Shown piece by piece: positions 10,771-18,517 of a stretch of DNA of 64,000 nucleotides; position 1 is the stretch's first letter, and every line of letters starts with the position of its first letter. The translations under genes and the position numbers were made by a program. Under the pieces are notes generated by a model that did no database searches, was not told where the DNA came from, and was given only the letters and a program-made list of their open reading frames with translations. Source of the stretch: DATJOJ01 sp035507035 (GTDB lineage: Bacteria; Acidobacteriota; Terriglobia; Terriglobales; Acidobacteriaceae); NCBI GenBank assembly GCA_035507035.1, contig DATJOJ010000042.1, positions 62,001 through 126,000 on the forward strand, given 5' to 3'.

Positions 10771-12039
10771 TTAAGCCTCCACTGTTTCTGGAATTTGTTT
10801 ACCGGTTGCATCGACGTTCCGTTGCAAGAATGCTTCGAAATCAGCCAGGCGTGGGCGAATGGCTTCTTCCGCGGAATACTTACCGACAAGCACATCGGTG
10901 GTCTTCAGCCCGTTGCCGGTGATGCAGAGGACAGTCGTTTCCTCCGGCCGAATTCTTCCTTGCTGGTAAAGCTTGCGGGCGCAGCCCACCGTCACTCCGC
11001 CCGCGGTTTCGGTGAACACTCCTTCAGTCTGAGCCAACAACTGAATCGACTCGACCACCTGAACGTCGGAGACATCCTCCGCCCAACCGCCGCTCTGGTT
11101 GATGGTTTTAATCGCGTAGTGACCGTCCGCGGGATTTCCGATCGCCAGCGAGCGCGCCAGCGTCGCCGGTTTCTGCGGTTCAATTTCCGCGTTTCCAGCT
11201 TTCACCGCAGTTGAAATCGGCGAGCATCCGGTCGCTTGCGCTCCAAAAATCTTGACCGGCTTGCGTTCGACCAACCCCAATTGCATGAGTTCATCGAACG
11301 CCTTTTTGATTTTTGTGATCAGCGATCCGCCCGCCATCGGAACCACAACGTTGTCCGGCAACCGCCAGCCCAACTGCTCGGCGATTTCAAAGCCCACAGT
11401 CTTCGAGCCTTCGGCGTAATACGGACGTAGGTTCACGTTTACGAATCCCCATTGACGTTCGTCGGCAATTTGTGAGCACAATCGATTGACCTGATCGTAG
11501 CTGCCCGCGATGCGGACCAGCGTCGCGCCAAAGACCTGTGTGCCCAGAATCTTTGCCGGCTCAAGGTCGGCCGGGATAAAGATCCAGGCCTTTAGCCCAT
11601 TGCGGGCGGCTTGCGCCGCTACCGAATTCGCCAGGTTCCCGGTGGAAGAACACGCCACCGTATCGAAGCCAAAACTCCGAGCCTGCGCCAAGGCCACTGC
11701 CACGACGCGGTCTTTGAAACTGAGGGAGGGCAAACAGACCGCGTCGTTCTTGAGATACAGCGCTTTCGCGCCGCCCAGCGATTGCGCCAGGCGCGGCGCC
11801 TCAAGCAGTGGGGTAAAACCGGCCGGAATCGTGGGACGAAAATCGAGTGGCAAGGGCAGCAGTTCCGCATATCGCCACATATTCGGCGGACGATGGCTAA
11901 CGCGTTCGCGCGTGAAGCTCTCGCGCAGAGCGTCGTAGTCGTAGGCAACTTCCAGCGGAGAGAAGCAGTCGTCGCAAATGGAACGGGGGACGTTTCCCCA
12001 GAACTTAAGGCACTCCCGGCAGCGCAATTCGTAAATCAT
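10771..12039 (-). CDS. thrC: Threonine synthase-like PLP enzyme
   Basis: Fold-type II pyridoxal-phosphate enzyme, 422 residues. Threonine synthase turns O-phosphohomoserine into threonine. Visible parts: an N-terminal zinc-ribbon-like motif with Cys7-x2-Cys10 and Cys22-x2-Cys25, the PLP lysine in SLSFKDR (Lys109), SSTGNLANSVAAQAA, and the glycine loop VPMAGGSL. The gene leads an operon with a sulfur carrier and hom behind a SAM riboswitch. That context resembles the CysM/CysO pair and allows an alternative role as a thiocarboxylate-dependent homocysteine synthase using O-phosphohomoserine. Ordinary threonine synthase remains the default reading. Confidence 0.85.
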   Translation of the reverse strand: MIYELRCRECLKFWGNVPRSICDDCFSPLEVAYDYDALRESFTRERVSHRPPNMWRYAELLPLPLDFRPTIPAGFTPLLEAPRLAQSLGGAKALYLKNDAVCLPSLSFKDRVVAVALAQARSFGFDTVACSSTGNLANSVAAQAARNGLKAWIFIPADLEPAKILGTQVFGATLVRIAGSYDQVNRLCSQIADERQWGFVNVNLRPYYAEGSKTVGFEIAEQLGWRLPDNVVVPMAGGSLITKIKKAFDELMQLGLVERKPVKIFGAQATGCSPISTAVKAGNAEIEPQKPATLARSLAIGNPADGHYAIKTINQSGGWAEDVSDVQVVESIQLLAQTEGVFTETAGGVTVGCARKLYQQGRIRPEETTVLCITGNGLKTTDVLVGKYSAEEAIRPRLADFEAFLQRNVDATGKQIPETVEA

Positions 12040-12085
12040 TTGCTACTCACTTTCGAGCAGCCACCGGAACGAGCCTTAAATACGA

Positions 12086-12114
12086 AACCTCTTTCCCGGG
12101 ACGGAAAAGAGGTT
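12086..12114 (-). terminator. Hairpin in the thrC leader, probable expression platform
   Basis: A 9-bp perfect stem, AACCTCTTT pairing with AAAGAGGTT around an 11-base loop, lies between the S-box aptamer and the thrC start. The base run after it on the minus strand (TCGTATTT) is only moderately U-rich. It may terminate transcription or act as part of the switch. A second hairpin, CGAGGTGC with GCATCTCG, lies between it and the aptamer. Confidence 0.5.
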
Positions 12115-12144
12115 AACGAGATGCGCAAAATTGCGGCACCTCGA

Positions 12145-12255
12145 ATCTCATGTTCCCCGATACCGGGCGAGAGTTGACACCAGTCAATGCGGGAATGGCC
12201 GCATCCGGTTGTCGTGGCTTCATCGGGCTCGTCCCTCAGCCACTCTGCATGAAAT
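12145..12255 (-). promoter_or_regulatory. SAM-I (S-box) riboswitch
   Basis: The minus-strand leader of thrC carries the S-box core. It contains GAGTGGCTGAGGGACGAGCC, then CCGATGAAGCCACGACAACC, later GGTGTCAACTC, and finally CATGAGAT. P1 forms between ATTTCATG (12248-12255) and CATGAGAT (12145-12152). P2 forms between GTGGC and GCCAC with an inner GGG/CCC. P3 forms between ATGCGG and CCGCAT. P4 contains CCCGGTATCGGG. Order, spacing and length (111 nt) match the family. Known members repress methionine/SAM genes when SAM is high. Confidence 0.92.
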
Positions 12256-12263
12256 TCAAGGTC

Positions 12264-12279
12264 TGCTCTTAGAAGAGCA
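12264..12279 (-). other. Small hairpin ahead of the S-box aptamer
   Basis: A 6-bp stem TGCTCT/AGAGCA with a 4-base loop lies between the predicted transcription start and P1 of the riboswitch. It may protect the 5' end of the leader. Its role is not known. Confidence 0.4.
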
Positions 12280-12291
12280 AACTTGATCGTG

Positions 12292-12321
12292 ATACTACTG
12301 AAAAGAGACTTAGGTCGTCAA
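12292..12321 (-). promoter_or_regulatory. Sigma-70-type promoter of the thrC operon
   Basis: On the minus strand, TTGACG (12316-12321) and TAGTAT (12292-12297) are 18 bp apart. They match the -35 consensus at 5 of 6 positions and the -10 at 4 of 6. Transcription would begin near 12285, about 30 bases before the riboswitch. Confidence 0.6.
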
Positions 12322-12375
12322 GACCCATTACATCGAATGAGAGGGCTGGAGAATCGAGTTGCGAGGATTCGCGGT

Positions 12376-13581
12376 TTAGCGGCTGTACTGATTCCGTTTC
12401 TTCTCCTCATGGCGTTCTAATCCCAGCTGAATCAGACGCTCAATCAGATTGGGATACGACAATCCCGTTGCCGCCCATAACTTGGGATACATGCTGATCG
12501 CGGTAAATCCTGGCATGGTATTGATTTCGTTCACGTAGATCTTGCGGCTCTTCCCTGCTTCCATCAGAAAATCCACGCGCGCCAACCCGCAACAATCGAC
12601 TGCCTGAAAGGCGCGAATTGCCAGCTCGCGCACGTTCTTCGCCTCCGCCTTTGTCAGCTGGGCTGGAATAATCAACTGCGAGCCTTCATCCAAATACTTG
12701 GCATCGTAATCGTAGAATTCTTTGCTGGGGACAATCTCCCCAGGCACCGAAGCTTCCGGCTTGTCGTTGCCAAGCACCGAGCATTCAATTTCTCGCGCCT
12801 TTTGCCTTCTTCCACCGACGCCCTGCTCAATCACGATCTTGCGGTCGAACTTCGCGGCTTCGGCGATGGCCGGGCCGAGTTCGCCTCGATCATGCGCTTT
12901 CGAAATCCCAACTGACGATCCCAGGTTCGCGGGTTTCACGAACACGGGGTACTTCAGCACGGATTCAACCCGCTTCTGCACTTTCTTCGGCTCCGCTTCC
13001 CATTCGCTGCGCAGAATAGTCACATGCTTCACAATCGGCAGACCGGCAGCACGGAAGAGCGCCTTCATAACATCTTTGTCCATCCCCGCGGCGGAGCCGA
13101 GAACGCCAGCACCGACATACGCCGTATCCGCCAGTTCCAGCAATCCTTGAATTGTTCCGTCCTCGCCGAACGTTCCATGCAGCACCGGAAAGATGATGTC
13201 AACATTAATTGCACGGTCGGAGGCGCGGCGGGCCAGCGCCTGAGAGGAAGCGTCGGTTTGAAAAGCCGTCAATGAGCCACCATGCGACTGCGGTTCTGGC
13301 GGCACGATCACGGCCTCACCTCGAGCCAAAACTGCCGCTCCGGGCGTGACATCCGGGTCACCGGCCCGCAGATTTCGTTCTGGTTGATGCGGAAATTCGC
13401 CACGCAGCAAACGCTCGGCATCCGCGGCCGTAACCCAATGGCCCTCTTTCGTGATGCCGATCGGCACAACCTCGAACTTGTTCTTATCGATGGCGTTGAA
13501 TACTGAAGCTGCCGAAAGCAGGGAAACCTCGTGCTCGCCACTGCGCCCACCAAACAGGATGCCCACCCGAATCTTCTTCAT
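12376..13581 (-). CDS. ddl: D-alanine--D-alanine ligase
   Basis: Cytosolic ATP-grasp enzyme that joins two D-alanines for peptidoglycan. The 401-residue protein begins MKKIRVGILFGGRSGEHEVS, the family opening. It has FPVLHGTFGEDGTIQGLLEL, the ATP-grasp segments (FVKPANLGSSVGISKA), and the C-terminal metal-binding region INTMPGFTAISMYPKLW. An in-frame start 13 codons upstream is ignored because the conserved N-terminus begins here. Between residues about 70 and 130 there is an insert typical of the longer DdlA-type enzymes. The gene is transcribed towards the thrC leader; the 120 bp between holds the thrC promoter. Confidence 0.95.
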   Translation of the reverse strand: MKKIRVGILFGGRSGEHEVSLLSAASVFNAIDKNKFEVVPIGITKEGHWVTAADAERLLRGEFPHQPERNLRAGDPDVTPGAAVLARGEAVIVPPEPQSHGGSLTAFQTDASSQALARRASDRAINVDIIFPVLHGTFGEDGTIQGLLELADTAYVGAGVLGSAAGMDKDVMKALFRAAGLPIVKHVTILRSEWEAEPKKVQKRVESVLKYPVFVKPANLGSSVGISKAHDRGELGPAIAEAAKFDRKIVIEQGVGGRRQKAREIECSVLGNDKPEASVPGEIVPSKEFYDYDAKYLDEGSQLIIPAQLTKAEAKNVRELAIRAFQAVDCCGLARVDFLMEAGKSRKIYVNEINTMPGFTAISMYPKLWAATGLSYPNLIERLIQLGLERHEEKKRNQYSR

Positions 13582-13638
13582 TGCAAGTAACCTGAAACTC
13601 TTCTCGAAACATTCTTTCACACAACCCGCAATCGCTAG

Positions 13639-13667
13639 TTGACAAGCCTTGCACCCCGCGATAGCCT
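13639..13667 (+). promoter_or_regulatory. Promoter of the CsgG-like gene
   Basis: A perfect -35 TTGACA (13639-13644) and a weak -10 TAGCCT (13662-13667) are separated by exactly 17 bp, about 55 bp ahead of the ATG at 13722. Confidence 0.5.
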
Positions 13668-13721
13668 CTGGCGAAAAGAAATTTGGAGCTTCGGCTCATC
13701 ATCTTGTGCGAAGGGGCGCCA

Positions 13722-14780
13722 ATGAAAAAACACGTGTCCTGTCTCCTCACTCTGGCGATACTTACGAGCTTGGCTACTCTGGCTTTCTCACAATCCGCTC
13801 CGGCAAATTCAGCTCCCGCCGCGGCGCCGGCCCAAGCGACAAATCCGTCCACAGCACCGACTCCACAAGGCCGCAAGAAGCGCGTCGCCGTGTTCGATTT
13901 TGACTACGGTACGGTTCATTCCGATGTGGCTGCAGTCTTTGGCAAGGATGTTGATGTGGGTAAAGGTATTTCCGACTTGTTGGTCACGTACCTGGTCAAA
14001 GACGGCACGTACTCGGTCATCGAACGCAAAGCTCTGGACAAGATTCTCAATGAGCAGAATTTCTCCAACAGCGACCGCGCTAATCCGACATCGGCAGCGA
14101 AAATCGGCAAACTGCTCGGCGTCGATGCCATCATCGTCGGCAGCATCACCCAGTTCGGCAATGAAACCAAGAACACCGGCGTCGGCGGGGCCGGCGGCGG
14201 GCTGGGCGGCCTGGGTCTCGGCGGCTTTAAGCACAAGAAGTCAAAAGCCATTGTCGGCCTCGATGCCCGCCTGGTAGATATTGACACGGCCGAGATTCTT
14301 GGCGTGGCTGAAGGCAAGGGCGAGTCTTCAAGAGAGAGCACAAGTTTGACCGGCGGAGGTGGCAACTGGAGCGGTTTCGGAGCCGGAGGGGTTGATTTCG
14401 GCAGCTCTGACTTTCAGAATACGATCATCGGCGAAGCGGTGAAAACGGCCACTGAGCAATTGAGCACTGAAGTGATCGCCGACAACTCCAAACTGGTTAC
14501 GCGCACCATCGTTGTCGAGGGATTAGTCGCGGCGGTGGATAGCGGACAGATCATTCTGAACGTCGGCGCCAAAGCCGGCGTCAAAGTTGGCGATCAGCTC
14601 AACGTGGAACGTGTCACCAAAGAAATCAAAGACCCCGCAACCGGCAAAGTCATCCGCCGCTTGGCGACGAGCGTTGGAGTAATCCGAGTAACCGACGTTG
14701 ACGACATTTCAGCAGTGGCAACGACTGTCTCGGGTTCAGGCTTTAAGGTGGGCGACGCCGTCAAGACCGTGACGCAGTAG
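13722..14780 (+). CDS. CsgG/HfaB-family secreted protein
   Basis: A 352-residue exported protein of the CsgG curli-assembly family. A signal peptide (MKKHVSCLLTLAILTSLATL, then AFSQSA) is followed by a low-complexity Ala/Pro/Ser spacer. The CsgG fold then begins with KKRVAVFDFDYGTV. Family features include YLVKDGTYSVIERKALDKIL and the segment GVDAIIVGSITQFG. A glycine-rich stretch (about residues 150-165) and a second one (about 220-245) interrupt it. No lipobox cysteine is present, unlike E. coli CsgG. A C-terminal domain of about 90 residues (NVGAKAGVKVGDQLNVER) resembles FlgT-like C-terminal modules. No curli genes are nearby. The ATG at 13722 follows GAAGGGG. Confidence 0.8.
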   Translation: MKKHVSCLLTLAILTSLATLAFSQSAPANSAPAAAPAQATNPSTAPTPQGRKKRVAVFDFDYGTVHSDVAAVFGKDVDVGKGISDLLVTYLVKDGTYSVIERKALDKILNEQNFSNSDRANPTSAAKIGKLLGVDAIIVGSITQFGNETKNTGVGGAGGGLGGLGLGGFKHKKSKAIVGLDARLVDIDTAEILGVAEGKGESSRESTSLTGGGGNWSGFGAGGVDFGSSDFQNTIIGEAVKTATEQLSTEVIADNSKLVTRTIVVEGLVAAVDSGQIILNVGAKAGVKVGDQLNVERVTKEIKDPATGKVIRRLATSVGVIRVTDVDDISAVATTVSGSGFKVGDAVKTVTQ

Positions 14781-14792
14781 TAACCACGTGAT

Positions 14793-14857
14793 GTCATCCT
14801 GAACGAAGTGGAACGATCCGCATGCGGATCGTTCCGCGCGGTCGAAGGATCCCTGCA
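14793..14857. repeat. REP-like intergenic repeat with a 26-bp palindrome
   Basis: Between the convergent CsgG-like and arginase genes lies GTCATCCTGAACGAAGTGG, then a perfect palindrome with half-site GGAACGATCCGCA (14810-14835), then GCGGTCGAAGGATCCCTG. Sequences of the type GTCATCCTGA...GAAGGATC recur between genes in acidobacterial and other soil genomes; that recollection should be verified. The hairpin could also end both convergent transcripts. Confidence 0.6.
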
Positions 14858-14861
14858 CCAC

Positions 14862-15821
14862 TTACAGAATCTTCTTCCCAAACGCCGACAGGGCTAACTC
14901 CACCGCCAGGTCCGCGGTCTGATTGTGCTCATCGATCACGGGATTCACTTCAACAATTTCAAAGCTCAGCATGCGTCCGTGATCAGCGATGATTTCCATC
15001 GCTAAATGCGCCTCGCGATAAGTCGCTCCGCCACGAACGGGAGTTCCCACGCCCGGCGCGTCTTCCGGGTCAACCCAATCCATATCCAGCGATACGTGAT
15101 AGCCGGCCGTGCCGCGCCCTGCCATGCGTAGCGCTTCTTCCATTACCGCACGCATACCACGCTCATCGATGTCGCGCATGGTCAGCACCTCGATGCCAGC
15201 GCGATGCACGTTGCTCTTCTCAATCGCGTCGATGTCGCGTACTCCGACCAATACACAATTTTCCGGCCTTACCTTCGGCGAAAAGTTGAAAATATTTGAG
15301 AGTTCCGGAGGTCCCAATCCCATGATCGCAGCCAGCGGCATACCGTGCACATTGCCGCTCGGCGAACTCTCCGGCGTGTTGATATCGGTGTGCGCATCAA
15401 TCCAGATCAAGCCAATTCTCTGGTCCTGCCTTCGGTAATATTCCGCGACCCCGGCCACACTGCCCGCCGCCATCGAGTGATCGCCACCCAGCGAAATCGG
15501 GATTTTGCCCGCTTCCAGCGTCTTCAAAACTAGTTCTGCATGTTTGGTACAGGTAGCCGTAATTTCCTTCAGATATTTCGCATTGGGATGACCTTCTTTT
15601 TTCTGCTCCGGAATCGCGACTGCGACATTGCCTCCATCCTCAACCACATGACCCAGTGCTTCCAGCCGCGCCTCCAGCCCGGCCACTCGCACCGCCGACG
15701 GTCCCATATCCACGCCGCGCCGCGACTGGCCAAGATCCAGCGGCACACCGATGACCCGAATCTTGCGCGGGGTAACGCTGGTGAAAGATGGGGTTGTGCT
15801 TGTCATGAGTTCAACATCCAC
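14862..15821 (-). CDS. rocF: Arginase
   Basis: Manganese enzyme of the ureohydrolase family that splits arginine to ornithine and urea. The 319-residue protein contains RKIRVIGVPLDLGQSRRGVD near the start. The metal-binding motifs are all present: GGDHSMAAGS, WIDAHTDINTPESSPSGNVHG and SLDMDWVDPEDAPGVGTPV. The start at 15821 has GGTGAG close upstream; a second ATG five codons further in is possible. The start region overlaps the stop of the GxxExxY gene by 11 bp, so translation is probably coupled. Confidence 0.93.
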   Translation of the reverse strand: MDVELMTSTTPSFTSVTPRKIRVIGVPLDLGQSRRGVDMGPSAVRVAGLEARLEALGHVVEDGGNVAVAIPEQKKEGHPNAKYLKEITATCTKHAELVLKTLEAGKIPISLGGDHSMAAGSVAGVAEYYRRQDQRIGLIWIDAHTDINTPESSPSGNVHGMPLAAIMGLGPPELSNIFNFSPKVRPENCVLVGVRDIDAIEKSNVHRAGIEVLTMRDIDERGMRAVMEEALRMAGRGTAGYHVSLDMDWVDPEDAPGVGTPVRGGATYREAHLAMEIIADHGRMLSFEIVEVNPVIDEHNQTADLAVELALSAFGKKIL

Positions 15822-16242
15822 TCACCGCCGAGAACGCAGAGGTCGCCGAGTCCGGAAACTCATTAACAATTCGCCTAAGGCCATCCTTCAGCACACGACT
15901 GTGAAAATTGATTAGCAGTCCGACCTTCCTATGCGTCAACCGAAGATAGGATAGGAGCTGAGCATCATGAATTGGAGAAAGTTGTTCCACCGCCTTGTTC
16001 TCGATAATGACGGAGTCTTCAACTAGCAGGTCGATTCTGTAACCGCAGTCCAGCTTGACCCCTTTATAGAGCAAAGGCAATGGCAGCTGTTCGACAGCTT
16101 GCAACCCGCGTTGGCGCATTTCAAACGCAAGGCACACCTGGTAAGCGGATTCCAGGAGCGCCGGACCAACCACCTTGTGGACCTCGATGGCCGCGCCGAT
16201 AATCTTCCGCGTGATTTGATCCAACCTGTCGCGTTCTTCCAT
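15811..16242 (-). CDS. GxxExxY protein
   Basis: A 143-residue protein of the GxxExxY family, named for the motif seen here as GPALLESAY. It also has the segments YKGVKLDCGYRIDLLVEDSV and IENKAVEQLSPIHDAQLLSYL. The D...ExK arrangement (DLLVEDSVIIENK) resembles a PD-(D/E)xK nuclease core. Function is not established. The coding region fills the space between two inverted repeats. Its start codon touches one repeat, and its last codons (DSATSAFSAV) are written by the other. No Shine-Dalgarno sequence separates the repeat from the ATG. Confidence 0.9.
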   Translation of the reverse strand: MEERDRLDQITRKIIGAAIEVHKVVGPALLESAYQVCLAFEMRQRGLQAVEQLPLPLLYKGVKLDCGYRIDLLVEDSVIIENKAVEQLSPIHDAQLLSYLRLTHRKVGLLINFHSRVLKDGLRRIVNEFPDSATSAFSAVSGC

Positions 16243-16269
16243 CTTGGCGCTCTCGGCGTACTCGGCGGT
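15824..16269 (-). mobile_element. GxxExxY unit bounded by ~27-bp terminal inverted repeats
   Basis: The left end (15824-15850) begins ACCGCCGAGAACGCAGAG on the plus strand. The right end (16243-16269), read on the minus strand, begins ACCGCCGAGTACGCCGAG. They match at 22 of 27 positions. The unit is about 446 bp and carries only the GxxExxY gene. It lies 7 bp from the asnS stop codon on one side and 3 bp from the arginase start on the other. No target-site duplication is obvious. There is no transposase, so any movement would depend on another element or on the encoded nuclease-like protein. Confidence 0.6.
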
Positions 16270-16276
16270 TAAACCA

Positions 16277-17596
16277 TTACGGATAAAGCCGGTACAACAT
16301 TCTCGGGAACGGGATCGTCTCTCTCACATGCTCCAGCCCGCAAATCCACGCGACTGCGCGCTCAATCCCCATGCCAAAACCCGCATGCGGCACGCTGCCA
16401 TACTTGCGCAAATCCAGATACCACTTGAACGCCTCTTCCGGCAGCCCGTGCTCATGAATGCGTTTGATCAACAGATCGTACGATGCGGTACGCTGCGAAC
16501 CACCGATGATTTCGCCGTATCCCTCCGGCGCCAGCACATCCACGCACAGCGCCAAATCCGGACGCTGCGGATCCGGTTCCATGTAGAATGCTTTCACCTT
16601 GGCTGGGTAGCGATGCACCATGACTGGCCGCTCGAATTGCGAAGAGATATACGTCTCATCGGGCGACCCGAGGTCCCCACCGTATTCGAAATTATTTTCC
16701 AGTGCCCCTTTGGCGTGCGCCTCCTGCAACATTTTGACGGCATCATCGTATACGAGGCGAGGGAATGGCGGTTCAATCTTTTCCAGCTTTGAAACGTCAC
16801 GCCCGATTGTCTGCAGGTCGGCTCGCCGTTTTTCCAGACAGCGCTTGACGATGAAGGAAATAAATTCCTCCGCCAGTTGCATCAGATCATCCAGAGTTGC
16901 ATATGCGACTTCCGGCTCCACCATCCAGAACTCGGTCAAATGCCGACGTGTTTTACTTTTCTCTGCGCGAAAAGTCGGACCAAACGAATACACCTTCCCC
17001 AGCGCAGCCGCCGTCGCCTCGATGTAAAGTTGGCCCGACTGCGTAAGAAACGCCTGTTCTTCAAAATAATCGACGGGAAACAACGTGGTCGTTCCCTCGC
17101 AGGCCGCCGGCGTAAGAATCGGCGGATCAGTCAGCGTAAATCCGCGCTCGTCGAAAAAATCCCGGGCCGCTTTGATAATTTCCGCCCGCACTCGCAGGAT
17201 TGCCGCCTGCCGCGGCGTGCGCACCCACAAGTGCCGGTGCTCCATCAGAAAATCGACGCCATGCTCTTTCAGCGTAATCGGATACGGATCGTCCTCCGGC
17301 ACTCGCTGAACGACATTCACATTACTGACGTCCAATTCATAGCCGCCGGGTGCGCGTTTATCTGCCCGAACTTTGCCCTCGACGATGATGCTCGATTCCT
17401 GCGTCAGGCCCTTCACCGCGTCGAACACTTCCGGCGCAACCGCGTTCTTCGGGATCACTCCCTGGATCACGCCCGAGCCATCGCGAATCTGGGGAAAAAG
17501 CAGTTTGCCGCTTTCGCGCAGGTTGTACAACCAGCCGCGTATCGTGACGGTCTGGCCTTCATGCTTGCCGATTTCAGCGATCGTAGTCAGATTCAT
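16277..17596 (-). CDS. asnS: Asparagine--tRNA ligase
   Basis: Class IIb aminoacyl-tRNA synthetase that charges tRNA-Asn; 439 residues. The N-terminal OB-fold anticodon domain (GQTVTIRGWLYNLRESGK) is followed by the catalytic core. Class II motif 2 is visible as FGPTFRAEKSKTRRHLTEFW and motif 3 as GFGMGIERAVAWICG. The segment LYIEATAAALGKVYSFGPTF and LTDPPILTPAACEG fit AsnRS better than AspRS. It lies in a minus-strand run with ggt, a TIM-barrel isomerase, GxxExxY and arginase. Confidence 0.95.
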   Translation of the reverse strand: MNLTTIAEIGKHEGQTVTIRGWLYNLRESGKLLFPQIRDGSGVIQGVIPKNAVAPEVFDAVKGLTQESSIIVEGKVRADKRAPGGYELDVSNVNVVQRVPEDDPYPITLKEHGVDFLMEHRHLWVRTPRQAAILRVRAEIIKAARDFFDERGFTLTDPPILTPAACEGTTTLFPVDYFEEQAFLTQSGQLYIEATAAALGKVYSFGPTFRAEKSKTRRHLTEFWMVEPEVAYATLDDLMQLAEEFISFIVKRCLEKRRADLQTIGRDVSKLEKIEPPFPRLVYDDAVKMLQEAHAKGALENNFEYGGDLGSPDETYISSQFERPVMVHRYPAKVKAFYMEPDPQRPDLALCVDVLAPEGYGEIIGGSQRTASYDLLIKRIHEHGLPEEAFKWYLDLRKYGSVPHAGFGMGIERAVAWICGLEHVRETIPFPRMLYRLYP

Positions 17597-17692
17597 TTGT
17601 TAATTTGTAATTTCGCAATCTTGTTATCGGGGTAATTCCAGTTCTGTTAGGCCGGCGGTCGTTCACAATTGCAAAGCTACCAAATTGCAAAA

Positions 17693-18517
17693 TTACGAAA
17701 TCTCCTCCAGCTTTCGGAACACTTCGCCCATTTTTTCTGCGGGATTAACCTTCGCGTCCTCTTCAATCTCAAGCATCAACGTCGGTGTTTGCGGCGCAGA
17801 ATTCAAAAGTTCCATCGTCTGCTTCCAATCGATCGACCCTGCCCCCGGCCACAAATGCGAGTCTCGATCCTTCGTGTTGTCGTGAACGTGCGTCGATCGC
17901 ACATGGTTCTTTACCGTCTCGAAAGCTTCCGCAACATTGCTCATGATGTGAGCATGCCCCACGTCAAAGCACACGCCCACGTCATCCAAGTGCGATGTCT
18001 GAATAAACTCAACCAGCCGTTCCGGCGTCGACAGCTCATTGGGAATGTTTTCTAGCAGAACGCGCACGCCCAGCGGTTTAGCGAACGCCCGCAGATGCTC
18101 GATTGAGGTCATCGCGGCTTCGAACTTGTAGGCATCGAACGATTCCCCACCGAGTCCGAGATGCTGCACCAAGAATCGGAAGGGTATTTGTTCCGCAAGT
18201 TCAAGTGCACGCTTGATCTCATCCATCGCTTCAATGCGGTGCGCTCGATCCGTCGATGCGATGTTCAAAGGTTCCGCACCAGTGCGTCCAAATTCGTAAT
18301 CCGAATACATTGGCGCATGCACAGAATTCAGCGGCACAGCGCTGTTCTGAAACCACTCCGCGATTTCGCGCACATGCTGCTTACGGTTCGCGTAATCAAG
18401 GTGTTGACGAGCGGCAAAAATTTCAATCGCCTGTGCGCCACCGCGCGCTAGCCCATCCAACAAGCCCGGATGCAACCGCTCCTTCACATACACGTAAGTG
18501 GACATCGCGTTCAGCAT
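17693..18517 (-). CDS. Sugar phosphate isomerase/epimerase family protein (xylose isomerase-like TIM barrel)
   Basis: A 274-residue AP-endonuclease-2/xylose isomerase-like TIM-barrel protein, cytosolic. Metal-ligand motifs include VLLENIPNE, GVCFDVGHAH, HVHDN and LMLEIEED near the C-terminus. The substrate cannot be named from sequence. The ATG at 18517 overlaps the ggt stop codon (TAAATG), indicating coupling; a second ATG four codons in is also possible. It is followed 96 bp later by asnS. Confidence 0.85.
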   Translation of the reverse strand: MLNAMSTYVYVKERLHPGLLDGLARGGAQAIEIFAARQHLDYANRKQHVREIAEWFQNSAVPLNSVHAPMYSDYEFGRTGAEPLNIASTDRAHRIEAMDEIKRALELAEQIPFRFLVQHLGLGGESFDAYKFEAAMTSIEHLRAFAKPLGVRVLLENIPNELSTPERLVEFIQTSHLDDVGVCFDVGHAHIMSNVAEAFETVKNHVRSTHVHDNTKDRDSHLWPGAGSIDWKQTMELLNSAPQTPTLMLEIEEDAKVNPAEKMGEVFRKLEEIS

